DNA from: Chloroflexota bacterium
GTDB lineage: Bacteria; Chloroflexota; UBA11872; VXOZ01
Direction: 5' to 3'
NCBI GenBank assembly: GCA_958295775.1
Contig: CATQHC010000005.1
Coordinates: 1-64,000, forward strand
Length of the DNA: 64,000 nucleotides
Shown piece after piece: positions 16,640-25,545 of this stretch (within the stretch, counting starts at the first letter, position 1; the number at the start of each line of letters is the position of its first letter). The notes beneath the pieces are model-generated. The model was not told the DNA's origin, made no database searches, and saw nothing but the letters and a program-made list of their open reading frames with translations. The position numbers and the translations under genes are program-made.

Positions 16640-17389
16640 GTGCGGCGTTTTAAAGACCAGGTTGCAATAGTCACCGGCGCCGGCAGCGGCATTGGTCTGG
16701 GCATTGCCGAGCGGCTGGGGAGTGAAGGGGCAAAGGTGCTCATCACTGACATTGACGAACCCACGGCGGACAAAGCAGTGGCAGCGCTCGCGGCGCAAGG
16801 CATTACCGCGCTGGCGGTGAGCGGCGACACGGCTGCAGAGGCGACGGCTCAGCGCGCCGTGGCGCAGGTCATGACAGCGTGGGGACGCATCGACATACTC
16901 GTAAACAACACCGGCATCATCGGCGCCACCGCGCCGCTGTGGGAACTGCCGGTGAGCGAATTGGACCGCGTCTATGCCGTCAACCTGCGCGGCACGTACC
17001 TCTTCTGCCAGCAGGCGATTCCTCACATGCTCGCCCGCGATTACGGCCGCATCGTGAACATGGCGTCGATTGCGGGCAAAGAGGGCAATCCCAACATGGT
17101 GCCCTACTCCGCTACCAAAGCCGCCATCATCTGCCTCACCAAATCACTCGGCAAGGAACTGGCGGAGACCGGCGTCCGCGTGAACTGCCTCACGCCCGCG
17201 GTGGTGCGTACGCCAATCTGGGAGCAGACCACGGCGGCGCAGATGGAGATGCTCCTTGCCCGCATTCCCATGAAGCGCAGCGGCGAGATTGCCGAGGTAG
17301 CGGCGCTGGCGGCCTGGCTGGCGTCAGCCGAGTGTTCGTTCAGTACCGGCGCCGTGTTCGACCTCAGCGGCGGCAGAGCGACGTACTAG
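16640..17389 (+). CDS. Short-chain dehydrogenase/reductase
   Basis: A classical SDR of 249 aa resembling 3-oxoacyl-ACP reductase or glucose/sugar dehydrogenases. Cofactor motif TGAGSGIGLGIA (12-23), NNTG (89-92, usually NNAG), Ser143, and the Tyr156/Lys160 pair in YSATK. Asp37 after beta-strand 2 (ITDID) suggests preference for NAD(H). The start is GTG with AGAAGGG upstream. It stands alone in the region and its substrate is unknown. Confidence 0.9.
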   Translation: MRRFKDQVAIVTGAGSGIGLGIAERLGSEGAKVLITDIDEPTADKAVAALAAQGITALAVSGDTAAEATAQRAVAQVMTAWGRIDILVNNTGIIGATAPLWELPVSELDRVYAVNLRGTYLFCQQAIPHMLARDYGRIVNMASIAGKEGNPNMVPYSATKAAIICLTKSLGKELAETGVRVNCLTPAVVRTPIWEQTTAAQMEMLLARIPMKRSGEIAEVAALAAWLASAECSFSTGAVFDLSGGRATY

Positions 17390-17494
17390 CGGGTGGTCTT
17401 GCTACCGTACTCACGAACACGGAATGCGGGTGCATTGCATAGGTAAACGATACCCCTTAGGTGGGGCACTAATCTAAGCGGTCGAACGGACACT

Positions 17495-17836
17495 TCACGG
17501 AGACTCCGTTGCCGCAATAATCGTGCCGTCGGGAAGCCGCAGCCATTTCGGGTCCGGCCGGCCACTACCGCCGATTTTCCCATCCGGCTGCAAGTACTGA
17601 TGGACGAGCGCAACCGGACGAAGACTTTCACTTTGTCGGTCGTCGTAGTAGATTACCATCTGAGCAACAGTGCCAGCAGGTTGACGAGCGGCACTTGGCG
17701 CCAGATACTCATCTCGCACTATCGCGACCAATTCACCTGTTGCGGATTTCTGGTACAAGAGCATAGAATTAAAGTGATGTCGGATTTCAGACTTTGACAC
17801 GAAACGGTCGGGTTCATCCAGGCGGGTAGAAGGCAT
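17495..17836 (-). CDS. Hypothetical protein, 113 aa
   Basis: Not recognised. The sequence is soluble and mixed (LYQKSATGELVAIVRDEYLA, VIYYDDRQSESLRPVALVHQ, ending KWLRLPDGTIIAATE) and suggests a small beta-rich fold. Its start codon overlaps that of the plus-strand gene at 17835: the CAT at 17834-17836 and ATG at 17835-17837 share two bases. The two genes therefore diverge from one point with no spacer. Confidence 0.5.
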   Translation of the reverse strand: MPSTRLDEPDRFVSKSEIRHHFNSMLLYQKSATGELVAIVRDEYLAPSAARQPAGTVAQMVIYYDDRQSESLRPVALVHQYLQPDGKIGGSGRPDPKWLRLPDGTIIAATESP

Positions 17837-18113
17837 GAATGCAAATTCACTTGAGACAGTTGGCGAACGGGTAGAAGCCTATCTTGACGAGGCGCTCTCA
17901 TTACAGGCGTTGTCTGCGTGGCTGCTATCCAAGACTGCGTACTTCGCCGATGCGCCGCGCCAGTCTCATGATGCCAGACTGTGGGCGCGAGCGTGTAACC
18001 TGATCGCGCTCTTTGGTGATAGTGCACTATCGGAAGATGAGGTCAGGACCGCGCTTCGTGAATGGCTTGCAGAAAATCCACGTGTACTCGCCCACGCAGC
18101 AACCCCGCGGTAG
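17835..18113 (+). CDS. Hypothetical protein, 92 aa
   Basis: Not recognised. Predicted largely helical (VGERVEAYLDEALSLQALSA, LWARACNLIALFGDSALSED, VRTALREWLAENP). Its ATG overlaps the start of the minus-strand 113-aa gene. The ribosome site is poor (AGAAGG two bases before ATG). The size and helical character would suit a small partner or regulatory protein, but that is speculation. Confidence 0.5.
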   Translation: MNANSLETVGERVEAYLDEALSLQALSAWLLSKTAYFADAPRQSHDARLWARACNLIALFGDSALSEDEVRTALREWLAENPRVLAHAATPR

Positions 18114-18168
18114 ATTTCCTTTCCCGATTGGGTGCTGACCTCTCCCCGCACAGTGTTCGCAAGCCCAA

Positions 18169-19311
18169 CTAGATAAACGCCGCTGAACCGTCGGGGTTTA
18201 CGTCGAACGGCCGGTGCCAGGAGCGGATGGGCTGGCCGCGCACGTAGTCCTCGTTGAGCTCGATGCCCCAGCCGGGCTTCTCGGGAATCTCCAGGTAACC
18301 GTCCTTGAGTTTGACCGGCTCCTCTAGCATGTCGCGGCGCGGCGATTCGTCGTCGGCGTGGTACTCCAGGATGATGAAGTTATGGGTGGCCGCGGCAAAG
18401 TGGACGTTCACCGCCGTCGCCACCGGTCCCAGTGGATTGTGCGGCGCAACCTTGACGTAGTGCGCTTCTGCTAACGCAGCAATCTTGCGCATCTCGGTCA
18501 GGCCGCCGCAGACGCAAATGTCCGGCTGGATGATGGTCGCGGCCTGCTTTTCCAACAGCTCGCGGAAGCCGAACGACATGTAGAGCATTTCGCCGGTGGC
18601 GACGGGAACCGGCGACTTCCGCGCGAACCACGCCAGGGCATCGATGTTCTCCGGACGCAGCGGCTCTTCGAAGAAGAACGGCTGGGAGGGCGCGACCGCT
18701 GCCGCCATCTCCAGGGCCCGCGCGGGCTCGAAAATGCGGGCATGAGGATCGAGCCCAATGTCTACGTCCGGGCCGACGGCCTCCCGCACCGCCGCGATGC
18801 GCTCGCCGGCCGCGGCCACCACGGCATTCCACGACATCTGGCTGGCATTCGGCGGATGCGGCGACATCTTGAGGGCGGTGTAGCCGTACTTGGCAACAAG
18901 CGCTTTGGCGCTCTCCGCACAGTCCTCCGGCGTAGCGCCGCCGCAACCCTGGTAGACGCGGATGCGATCGCGGCACTTACCGCCGAGCATGCGGTACACC
19001 GGCTGTCCGGCCGCCTTGCCGCTGATGTCCCACAGGGCGTGGTCGATACCGCTGATGGCGGCGTTGATAACCGACCCGCCGGGAAACCGCGAATGCACGT
19101 ACATGTGATACCAGATGCCGTTGATATCGCGGGGATCTTTGCCCACGATCCAATCGGCAAAGTCTTCAATGGCAGCCGCTACCGCCCGGTTCGGCCCCAC
19201 AGGATAGGCCTCACCGATCCCGCTTATGCCCTCGGATGTGTTGATCTTAACGATTAGTACATCGCGCGAAACGATCGGCGCGGCGAAAGTCTCTACTGAG
19301 GTGATCTTCAT
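18169..19311 (-). CDS. Mandelate racemase/enolase-superfamily dehydratase, galactonate dehydratase-like
   Basis: A 380-aa TIM-barrel enzyme of the enolase superfamily. The N-terminal capping domain is followed by GLDPHARIFEPARALEMA with the Asp-x-His pair typical of D-galactonate/D-gluconate-type dehydratases, then FFFEEPLRPEN (Glu metal ligand), TGEM (Glu) and APHNPLGPVATA (catalytic His). Probable reaction: Mg-dependent dehydration of a sugar acid to a 2-keto-3-deoxy acid. AGGAG lies nine bases before the ATG. It is next to two PhyH genes on the same strand but separated by repeats, so probably transcribed alone. Confidence 0.88.
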   Translation of the reverse strand: MKITSVETFAAPIVSRDVLIVKINTSEGISGIGEAYPVGPNRAVAAAIEDFADWIVGKDPRDINGIWYHMYVHSRFPGGSVINAAISGIDHALWDISGKAAGQPVYRMLGGKCRDRIRVYQGCGGATPEDCAESAKALVAKYGYTALKMSPHPPNASQMSWNAVVAAAGERIAAVREAVGPDVDIGLDPHARIFEPARALEMAAAVAPSQPFFFEEPLRPENIDALAWFARKSPVPVATGEMLYMSFGFRELLEKQAATIIQPDICVCGGLTEMRKIAALAEAHYVKVAPHNPLGPVATAVNVHFAAATHNFIILEYHADDESPRRDMLEEPVKLKDGYLEIPEKPGWGIELNEDYVRGQPIRSWHRPFDVNPDGSAAFI

Positions 19312-19372
19312 GGCGCGTTACTCCTGTGACGAGCTTTGGATGGAGAGTGGAGGGGCACGTTAGGATGTCCTT

Positions 19373-19515
19373 GCCCTCACCCTAGCCCTCTCCCACGGGG
19401 AGAGGGCTTACTCTTGCTACCCAGAGTCTATACTATGGCTTCCCTAGACCCGGAATCCAAAGACTTTGCGCAACATGGGAAGTTTGCAGAGCGGGGGACA
19501 AGCCCCCGCGCTACG
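19373..19515. repeat. Family B and family E palindromes
   Basis: Family B at 19373-19408 (CCCTCACCCTAGCCCTCTCC / GGGGAGAGGG) and family E at 19490-19515 (AGCGGGGGACAAGCCCCCGC then GCTAC) lie in the gap between the dehydratase and the first PhyH gene. Confidence 0.7.
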
Positions 19516-19600
19516 GGAAGATAAGAGTGCCTACCCTTTTGGTCCAGGGAGCAACTGTCAAGCTGTCGAATGGTTCGGCTCGTTGGGCAGAAACTATTCG

Positions 19601-20572
19601 TCAGGCGCACACGGGATGGTCGGCGGACCAGCGATTGAAGTTCTCGGTGGAGGAGGCGGCCAGTTTGGGACGGGCGTCTTCCCACATTTGGGTCCACGTT
19701 GTGGAATCACGGAGTTCTGACTCAGGATTGGCGCGGCTGCGGGCCACAAAGTCAGGAAAGACGGGGCGGCCGGTTGGTTGGCCAATCGGCTGGTAACGCA
19801 GGTCGAAACTCCAGCGCACCTGGTCTTTGGTCTGGTTGTCGTAGGAGCAGTGCATTGTCTTGCGGTGCATGAGCAGGATGCTGCCGGCCTTCATGGGCAG
19901 CGGCACGGCGTTTTCTATGTCAATGAGCTTTTCCGGTATCCAGACGCCGCCGACGCCCGGACAGTGCACGGCGAGTTCTTCCTCCCGGTGCGAGTAAGGC
20001 ACGGCGTACATGCAGCTATTCTCGATGGTGGCATCGTTCAAGGGCAGCCACACCGTGAGCATGTGGGTCTCGTCCGCCTCTTCCACCACCACGCCGTTGT
20101 CTTGGTGCCAGGGCACGGCTACGGAGAGGTTAGAAGGATTTTCCACGTGAACAACGTGCCGCGGCAGCTTCATGCGGACGTGTTGCACGGGATTGGAGAG
20201 GATTTCAGGCCCAACGATACTCTCGGCGCAGTCGAGCAGGCGTGGATTCACGAGGAGATTGAAGACTGCCGGTCCGGTGTGCATGGGCGCGTCGGCCCCT
20301 ATGGCTTTCTGCGGCAGTGAAATGTCGAAAGGCTGAGCGAAAATCTGGCCGCTCTCGTCGCAGACTTGAATAAGCCGCTGGTCGAACGGCAAGTCGTCGT
20401 AGGTCGAAGAAAGGATACCCTCGGCGAAGAGGTCGCGTGCGATGCCGTCCAGCACGTCGGCATACTCCGCCATCACCGGCGCCAGGTCCTCCTCCGGGTC
20501 AAGGACGTCTTCTACAACCACGTAGCCCTTATCGTCAAGATGATCGAGTTGCGCTTGCGTCAGGCCGGCCAT
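19601..20572 (-). CDS. Phytanoyl-CoA dioxygenase family protein, paralogue 1
   Basis: A 323-aa Fe(II)/2-oxoglutarate-dependent oxygenase. Metal ligands are His156 and Asp158 (PWHQDNG), with a distal His in MHRKTMHCSYDN (probably His241) and Arg253 for 2-oxoglutarate. The substrate is unknown; bacterial PhyH proteins often hydroxylate secondary metabolites or alkyl chains. AGGAG lies nine bases before the ATG. A closely related copy lies directly upstream at 20968-21936 with the same N-terminus (MAGLTQAQLD) and identical C-terminal NRWSADHPVCA, so the pair arose by tandem duplication. Confidence 0.9.
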   Translation of the reverse strand: MAGLTQAQLDHLDDKGYVVVEDVLDPEEDLAPVMAEYADVLDGIARDLFAEGILSSTYDDLPFDQRLIQVCDESGQIFAQPFDISLPQKAIGADAPMHTGPAVFNLLVNPRLLDCAESIVGPEILSNPVQHVRMKLPRHVVHVENPSNLSVAVPWHQDNGVVVEEADETHMLTVWLPLNDATIENSCMYAVPYSHREEELAVHCPGVGGVWIPEKLIDIENAVPLPMKAGSILLMHRKTMHCSYDNQTKDQVRWSFDLRYQPIGQPTGRPVFPDFVARSRANPESELRDSTTWTQMWEDARPKLAASSTENFNRWSADHPVCA

Positions 20573-20809
20573 TTCTTGCTGCTCCTAATTCTCCAAAGTG
20601 AAACGTAGGCACATTCGATTGCAAAAAGACTACAATGCCGATTCTCTCTACACAATCTTATCTGTCTTGTACCAAAATAATACATCCAGAGCATTCTAGG
20701 CAAGCCTTCAAGCGATTCTTGGGATCGGGCAAAAAGCTTCCGTGCTACGACAAGAGCAATTTGAGACAAGAGGCAGCGACATCCAAGAGACGGACCGGGC
20801 CAATAGTAG

Positions 20810-20909
20810 CGTCATTCCCGCGAAAGCTTGCCCCCGCACGGGGGCGCAGAATCCATCTTCGTGTGCCACAGGACAACCCATGAAACGGGGGACAAGCCCC
20901 CGCGCTACG
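20810..20909. repeat. Family A and family E palindromes between PhyH paralogues
   Basis: Family A at 20810-20860 has an enlarged loop containing its own hairpin (GCCCCCGCACGGGGGC). Family E at 20884-20909 is a good copy. The remaining bases between the two PhyH genes show nothing coding. Confidence 0.65.
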
Positions 20910-20967
20910 ATAAGACCGGGTGGACTGGACACCATTATTCAGAATGTCAGGGCTCCAGGCAAAATGC

Positions 20968-21936
20968 CTAAGCGCACACGGGATGATCGGCGGACCAGCG
21001 GTTGAACTTCTGTTTAGCGGAAGCTGCCAGACGAGTCCGTGTCTCTTCCCAGAGCTGTGCCCACGCGGCTGCGTCACGGAGCTCCGACTCGGGATTGGCA
21101 CGGCTGCGGGCGACAAAGTCGGGGAAGAGCGGGCGGCCGCTGGTCTGTCCGACCGGGTGGTAGCGCAGGTCGAAACTCCAGCGCACCTCGTCCTGAGTTG
21201 TATTGTCGTAGGAGCAGTGCATGGTCCTGCGGTGCATAAAGAGCACGCTGCCGGCTTGCATGGGCAGCGGCACGGCCTTGGCCTCATCCATCAGCTTTTC
21301 CGGAATGCTCAGGCCGCCCACGCCCGGGCAGTGGACGGCGAGGCCGTCCCGGTGCGAGTAGGGCACTACGTTCAAGCAGCTATTCTCAATGGTGGCATCG
21401 TTCAGCGGCAGCCACACCGTGAGCATCTCAGTGTCGTCCGCCTCTTCCACCACCACGCCGTTGTCCTGGTGCCAGGGAGTGGGTTGAGCAAGGCCGTTCC
21501 GCCCCTCCGTATGCACCGCGTGGCGGGGCAACTTCATCCGCACGTGCTGTATCGGATTGTTGAGGATTTCCGGCCCCATAATGCTCTCGACGCAGTCGAG
21601 CAGGCGAGCGTTGACGAGCAGACTGAATACGGCCGGACCGGTATGCATGGGCGCATCGGCGCGCTCGGCACTCTGTGGCAGCGAGATGTCGAACGGCTGG
21701 GTGAAGAGTTGGCGGCTTTCGTCACAGATGTGAATGAGCCGCTGATCGAACGGCAGTTCGGCGTACGTTGAGGAAATGACGCCCTCGGCGTGGAGGTCGC
21801 GGGCGATGCAGTCCAGCACCTCACCGTATTCCGCCATCACCGGCGCCAGGTCTTCTTCAGGATCGAGCACGTTGTCTGCGACCACGTACCCTTGTTCGGC
21901 GAATTGATCGAGTTGCGCTTGCGTCAGACCGGCCAT
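20968..21936 (-). CDS. Phytanoyl-CoA dioxygenase family protein, paralogue 2
   Basis: A 322-aa protein from the ATG at 21936 (AAAGGA upstream); a longer start at 21966 is less likely because paralogue 1 begins at the same MAGLTQAQLD. Same ligand set: PWHQDNGVV, HRRTMHCSYDN and the following Arg. Differences from paralogue 1 cluster in the 140-150 and 190-220 regions near the active-site entrance, which may mean different substrates (inference). Both genes run in the same direction, but a repeat-rich gap of about 395 bp separates them. Confidence 0.9.
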   Translation of the reverse strand: MAGLTQAQLDQFAEQGYVVADNVLDPEEDLAPVMAEYGEVLDCIARDLHAEGVISSTYAELPFDQRLIHICDESRQLFTQPFDISLPQSAERADAPMHTGPAVFSLLVNARLLDCVESIMGPEILNNPIQHVRMKLPRHAVHTEGRNGLAQPTPWHQDNGVVVEEADDTEMLTVWLPLNDATIENSCLNVVPYSHRDGLAVHCPGVGGLSIPEKLMDEAKAVPLPMQAGSVLFMHRRTMHCSYDNTTQDEVRWSFDLRYHPVGQTSGRPLFPDFVARSRANPESELRDAAAWAQLWEETRTRLAASAKQKFNRWSADHPVCA

Positions 21937-22390
21937 TATGAAAGTATCCTTTTGCTTCCATGACAACTCGCTTGCTTAGCGAAATGGACTGCGTTGGCGA
22001 TTGGGAGTTTGTGCGTTTCCCACCTATGAGCTACCGAAGTATTGTATTACGCACGCCTTTGGCAAAACACCCGTGGCTAACCATATTGCCATCAACAGTC
22101 GCGCCGCTGTGACGCCGGGATCTCTATCGGTCTTCTCTGGCAATGCGCCATTCTCAGGCGGTACCGCGAGCCCTGCTTGCAATGTGAGCGACTCACGAGT
22201 ACAGGGCTCTTGCGCACACCCCAAATCATACCACCATTGCGCAAGGTTGTCTGGCGCTTTGATTACGGTTGCTTCAAAGCGATGTGCTATTTCACTTGCA
22301 GGTATGAGTGCTTCCTGTGCATCCGGAAGGGCGCGCGCGGGCTTAGTTGTGCCGGTCTACAATGGAGGAGTGAGTAATGGGAGGAATGCT
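21937..22390. other. Divergent intergenic region
   Basis: Roughly 450 bp between the minus-strand PhyH gene and the plus-strand lipoprotein. It presumably carries both promoters. No convincing hexamer pair, repeat copy or RNA structure was found. The frame open through it has no coding character until the GTG at 22391. Confidence 0.4.
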
Positions 22391-22870
22391 GTGCAAAGTG
22401 CAGGCCGTTCTATGACCCGCGTCCTTGGCTGCCTATTGGTTCTCGTGCTGCTCGTTGCGTGCGGGGATGCTGTGGACGCTCCGGCATCCGGGGCTGGTAG
22501 CGACTATACCGCGCGCTACGGGACCGGTAGTTCAGTTGAAACGCAAGTGGCGGCAATTGCGGCGGTGCGGGAACACCTCTTTCTCATCACCTCATGCCAA
22601 TCAGCCCGCGACCGCATAGAGCAGGACCTTGCCGAGGACAGGTTTACTGCGCGGCAGGTCTTTGCCTATCAGGCGCAGAATCCCGTATGGGAGGTGGAAG
22701 TGGCGGGCAACATGCACCTCCCATTCGTAATCTGGTTCGTCGAACAGAGCGACGGCACGGTGGTGCCGAGCATCAGCGCGGCGACGTATTACGAATCGCC
22801 GCTCCTGCACATGTGCGGCCAAATCTATGCCGCAACTGGCGGCGGATTCTTGCTCGCTTCGCACTCTTGA
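22391..22870 (+). CDS. Putative lipoprotein, unknown function
   Basis: Start chosen at GTG 22391, which has GGAGG six bases upstream, although the frame is open from 22001. The protein (159 aa) begins MQSAGRSMTRVLGCLLVLVL followed by the lipobox LVAC, so it should be lipidated on Cys after signal peptidase II. The mature part contains two further Cys (TSCQSARD and LLHMCGQ) that could form a disulfide. The segment VWEVEVAGNMHLPFVIWFVE is well conserved in appearance, but I do not recognise the family. Confidence 0.65.
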   Translation: MQSAGRSMTRVLGCLLVLVLLVACGDAVDAPASGAGSDYTARYGTGSSVETQVAAIAAVREHLFLITSCQSARDRIEQDLAEDRFTARQVFAYQAQNPVWEVEVAGNMHLPFVIWFVEQSDGTVVPSISAATYYESPLLHMCGQIYAATGGGFLLASHS

Positions 22871-23114
22871 GGCTGGCTGCTGTGCCCGGGCTCGCGTCCG
22901 TGTCATGCACGAGGCGCCAACTGCGCCGAGAGCGCATCCCCCCACCTGGGCAGCGGCCAACCCCGCCTGCGTACAACCACATGCTCGACCACTGCGAAGA
23001 GGCGCACGAGCTGAGATGGCACGATAATTCGGCATAGCGAAGAGCGAGGACATTTCGTGTGCAGTATGCTGTGAGTGACAAAGTCTGTAGTGAATGGTGT
23101 GAGGAAAACACTCA

Positions 23115-23729
23115 ATGGAGAAACCGGCTGTTACAGAACATCCGATTCATGATCTCATCCGGCGGCGGTGGAGTCCGCGCGCTTTTACGCCAACCCCGGT
23201 GGAAGCGGAGAAGCTTGCCAGTCTGTTTGAGGCCGCGCGCTGGGCGCCGTCGTCGTTCAATGGACAGCCCTGGCACTACATCGTGGCTACCAAAGACGAT
23301 CACGCAGCTTTCGAGCGGCTGCTGAACTGTTTGCGCCCACAGAATGTCCAGTGGGCCCAGCACGCGCCGGTACTCATCATTGCAGTTGCGCAGCTCGCCA
23401 TGTCGCCGGAGCGTGGGCCCAACCGCCACGCGTTTCACGACGTGGGACTGGCAAACGAGAACCTTGTGCTCCAGGCGGTGGCACTGGGGCTTGCGGCGCA
23501 CCAGATGGCGGGTTTCTTTCCCGACAAAGCGCGAGCAACGTTCAACATCCCAGAGGGCTATGAAGCGCTCACCGCGATTGCGGTAGGCTATCCGGGCGAC
23601 CCGGAGAATATGCCGGAAGAGACTAAGGCGCGGGAACTCCAACCCCGTGAGCGCAGGCCGCTGAGCGCGTTTGTGTTTTCCGATAGGTGGGGTCAGCAGT
23701 GGACGACAGAGGGAGGCGAGGAGGAGTAG
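23115..23729 (+). CDS. Nitroreductase family protein
   Basis: A 204-aa FMN-dependent NAD(P)H oxidoreductase of the nitroreductase fold. The N-terminal IHDLIRRRWSPRAFTPTPV with FMN-phosphate-binding RRRWSPR, ARWAPSSFNGQPWHYIV, and the later LALAAHQMAGF-like helix (ALGLAAHQMAGFFPDKAR) and AVGYPGDP are diagnostic. The physiological substrate is unknown. The spacing and composition suggest a single-gene unit. Confidence 0.9.
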   Translation: MEKPAVTEHPIHDLIRRRWSPRAFTPTPVEAEKLASLFEAARWAPSSFNGQPWHYIVATKDDHAAFERLLNCLRPQNVQWAQHAPVLIIAVAQLAMSPERGPNRHAFHDVGLANENLVLQAVALGLAAHQMAGFFPDKARATFNIPEGYEALTAIAVGYPGDPENMPEETKARELQPRERRPLSAFVFSDRWGQQWTTEGGEEE

Positions 23730-23785
23730 CTACTCGCCAAGCGCAGCCTCGCATACCCTAAGTTCCCACCGAGTGCTCTCATCAT

Positions 23786-23810
23786 TGGTAGCGCAGGTTT
23801 GTAACCTGCG
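23786..23810. repeat. Family C palindrome
   Basis: GGTAGCGCAGGTTTGTAACC then TGCG, nearly identical to the copy at 14291. Confidence 0.7.
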
Positions 23811-23939
23811 ACCGCTGGCTGCGGCCAGAGACTTGGCGCTACCGCCATCAAGTGACCAAAGAAGTGTGGCGCCATCAAGGGTATGAAGTTTAGCACCGAA
23901 GAACGGGCTATGGAAACGAAAAAGGGAGAGGGCTTTTCA

Positions 23940-24083
23940 ATGCCCAAGCGCGACCGTCTCTATCCAACAAAGAGAGAATCAGACCGAATGCGGGAACTGA
24001 AGAAACAGTACGGGATTCGAGATGAGGTGGTCGTAAAGAGCCGAGAGACGCCTAGTAAAAGGAATCCGAAGAGACAGGCCTGA
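23940..24083 (+). CDS. Small highly basic protein, 47 aa
   Basis: Begins MPKRDRLYPTKRESDRMREL and is rich in Lys/Arg. The ATG at 23940 has GAGAGGG about eight bases upstream; two in-frame upstream ATGs (23883, 23910) lack good sites. The charge would suit RNA or DNA binding, but the family is not recognised. Confidence 0.45.
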   Translation: MPKRDRLYPTKRESDRMRELKKQYGIRDEVVVKSRETPSKRNPKRQA

Positions 24084-24152
24084 CAAGATTGCATGTTGCT
24101 AGGGCAGTACATCGTCTTGCGGATCTTGGCTAATATACGCATTTTTCCTGCG

Positions 24153-25334
24153 CTAATGATGGAACAGACGCAGATTGGCGAACGCCATCACCATGCCGTA
24201 GTCGTCAGCCGCCTGGATCACCTCGTCATCGCGGTTGGAGCCGCCGGCCTGCGCCACGTAGCGCACCCCGCTGCGCGACGCGCGATCGACGTTGTCGCGA
24301 AACGGGAAGTATGCATCGGAGCTGAGCGCGACGTCGTCTAGCGTATCCAGCCACTCGCGCTTTTCGTCGGCCGTAAGACGAACAGGCGGCGCCGTGAACG
24401 CCTGGAGCCAGGCCTGCGTTTCGGCCGGCGTGAGTTCCTCCAGGAGAAAGCGGTCGATGGCGTTGTTTCTTTCGGCGCGTGACAACTTTGGTCGCAGGGC
24501 AAGCCCCAGCACAGTCGGATGCTGGCGCAGGCGCCACAGGTCCGCTTTGGCGGCGGCGAGCCGCGTGCAGTGAATGCGGGACTGCTGGCCGGCGCCCAAG
24601 CCGATCACCTGGCCGTCGCGAGCAAGGCAGACTGAGTTCGATTGGGTGTACTTCACCGCCAGGGTTGCCACCAGCAGGTCGCGCACCGCCGCATCGGGTA
24701 GCTCTGTCTCGGCGGTGACAATCTCTTGAAAGAGTTCGCGGCCCGGCATCCGGTCGTTGCGGCGCTGTTCGAACGTGATGCCGAACACCTCGCGCCGCTC
24801 GAGCAGCGGCGGCGCATAGTCCGGGTCGATTTGCAGCACTAAGTAGCCGCCGCCCTTCTTGCGGCGGAGCATCTCCAGCGCCTCCGGCTCGTAGCCGGGA
24901 GCAATCACCCCGTCGGAGACCTCTCGCCGGAGCAATTGCGCAGTCGGCGCGTCCACCACGTCGCTGAGCGCGGCCATGTCGCCAAACGAGGAAACGCTAT
25001 CGCCGCCGCGCGCGCGCGCATACGCCGTGGCGAGAGGAGACAGCGCAACCTTGCCCACCGCATAGACCTGATGCAAAGAGTCTTCCAGCGGGACGCCTAC
25101 GGCGGCGCCCGCCGGGCTGACGTGCTTGAAGGAGGCAGCCGCCGGCAGTCCCAGGGTCTCGCGGAGTTCCTTCACGAGTTGCCACGCATTGAGGGCATCG
25201 AGGAGATTGATATACCCGGGCGCGCCATTCAGCACGGTGAAGGGCAGCGGATTGCTGCCTTCGCCGCGCAAGACGCGCGCCGGTGTCTGATGTGGATTTA
25301 CGCCATAGCGTAGCGGCAAATCGTTGCTGCGCAT
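24153..25334 (-). CDS. Stand-alone AICAR transformylase (PurH C-terminal domain)
   Basis: Resembles the transformylase half of PurH, which formylates AICAR with 10-formyl-THF in purine synthesis. [31 protein letters not shown] (catalytic Lys-His), [25 protein letters not shown] and the terminal [20 protein letters not shown] are diagnostic. The N-terminal IMP cyclohydrolase domain is absent and the frame starts directly at the transformylase, so another protein must close the ring. An insertion of about 70 residues ([21 protein letters not shown] region) precedes the last motif. I use the ATG at 25334 with AAGGA upstream rather than the TTG at 25355. Confidence 0.87.
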   Translation of the reverse strand: MRSNDLPLRYGVNPHQTPARVLRGEGSNPLPFTVLNGAPGYINLLDALNAWQLVKELRETLGLPAAASFKHVSPAGAAVGVPLEDSLHQVYAVGKVALSPLATAYARARGGDSVSSFGDMAALSDVVDAPTAQLLRREVSDGVIAPGYEPEALEMLRRKKGGGYLVLQIDPDYAPPLLERREVFGITFEQRRNDRMPGRELFQEIVTAETELPDAAVRDLLVATLAVKYTQSNSVCLARDGQVIGLGAGQQSRIHCTRLAAAKADLWRLRQHPTVLGLALRPKLSRAERNNAIDRFLLEELTPAETQAWLQAFTAPPVRLTADEKREWLDTLDDVALSSDAYFPFRDNVDRASRSGVRYVAQAGGSNRDDEVIQAADDYGMVMAFANLRLFHH

Positions 25335-25545
25335 TTCATGCCGGTCCTTCCGCAAGAGTGTGCATTCTGCTCCGTGTGTGGTCTTCTGTCGGTGCTCGGA
25401 CGCCGGTAAGCCTCACAGGTGAGAGGCTGTATTCCGTTGTTTCTCTAACTGCAGGATCGCAGAATAGTCTCGACCATGCATGTTTCAAGAGATCGATTTC
25501 GGTCTCTCCCGGGTCGTCACTGTCTTAGATTACGCTTTACCAGGT

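Noticed and set aside
20745-21287. 180-aa frame overlapping the second PhyH gene
   Set aside because: Cys/Pro/Thr-rich shifted translation of the PhyH coding sequence; same region is well explained in the PhyH frame.
22001-22390. Extended N-terminus of the lipoprotein frame
   Set aside because: The GTG at 22391 has GGAGG and is followed directly by a signal peptide; the upstream part lacks coding character.
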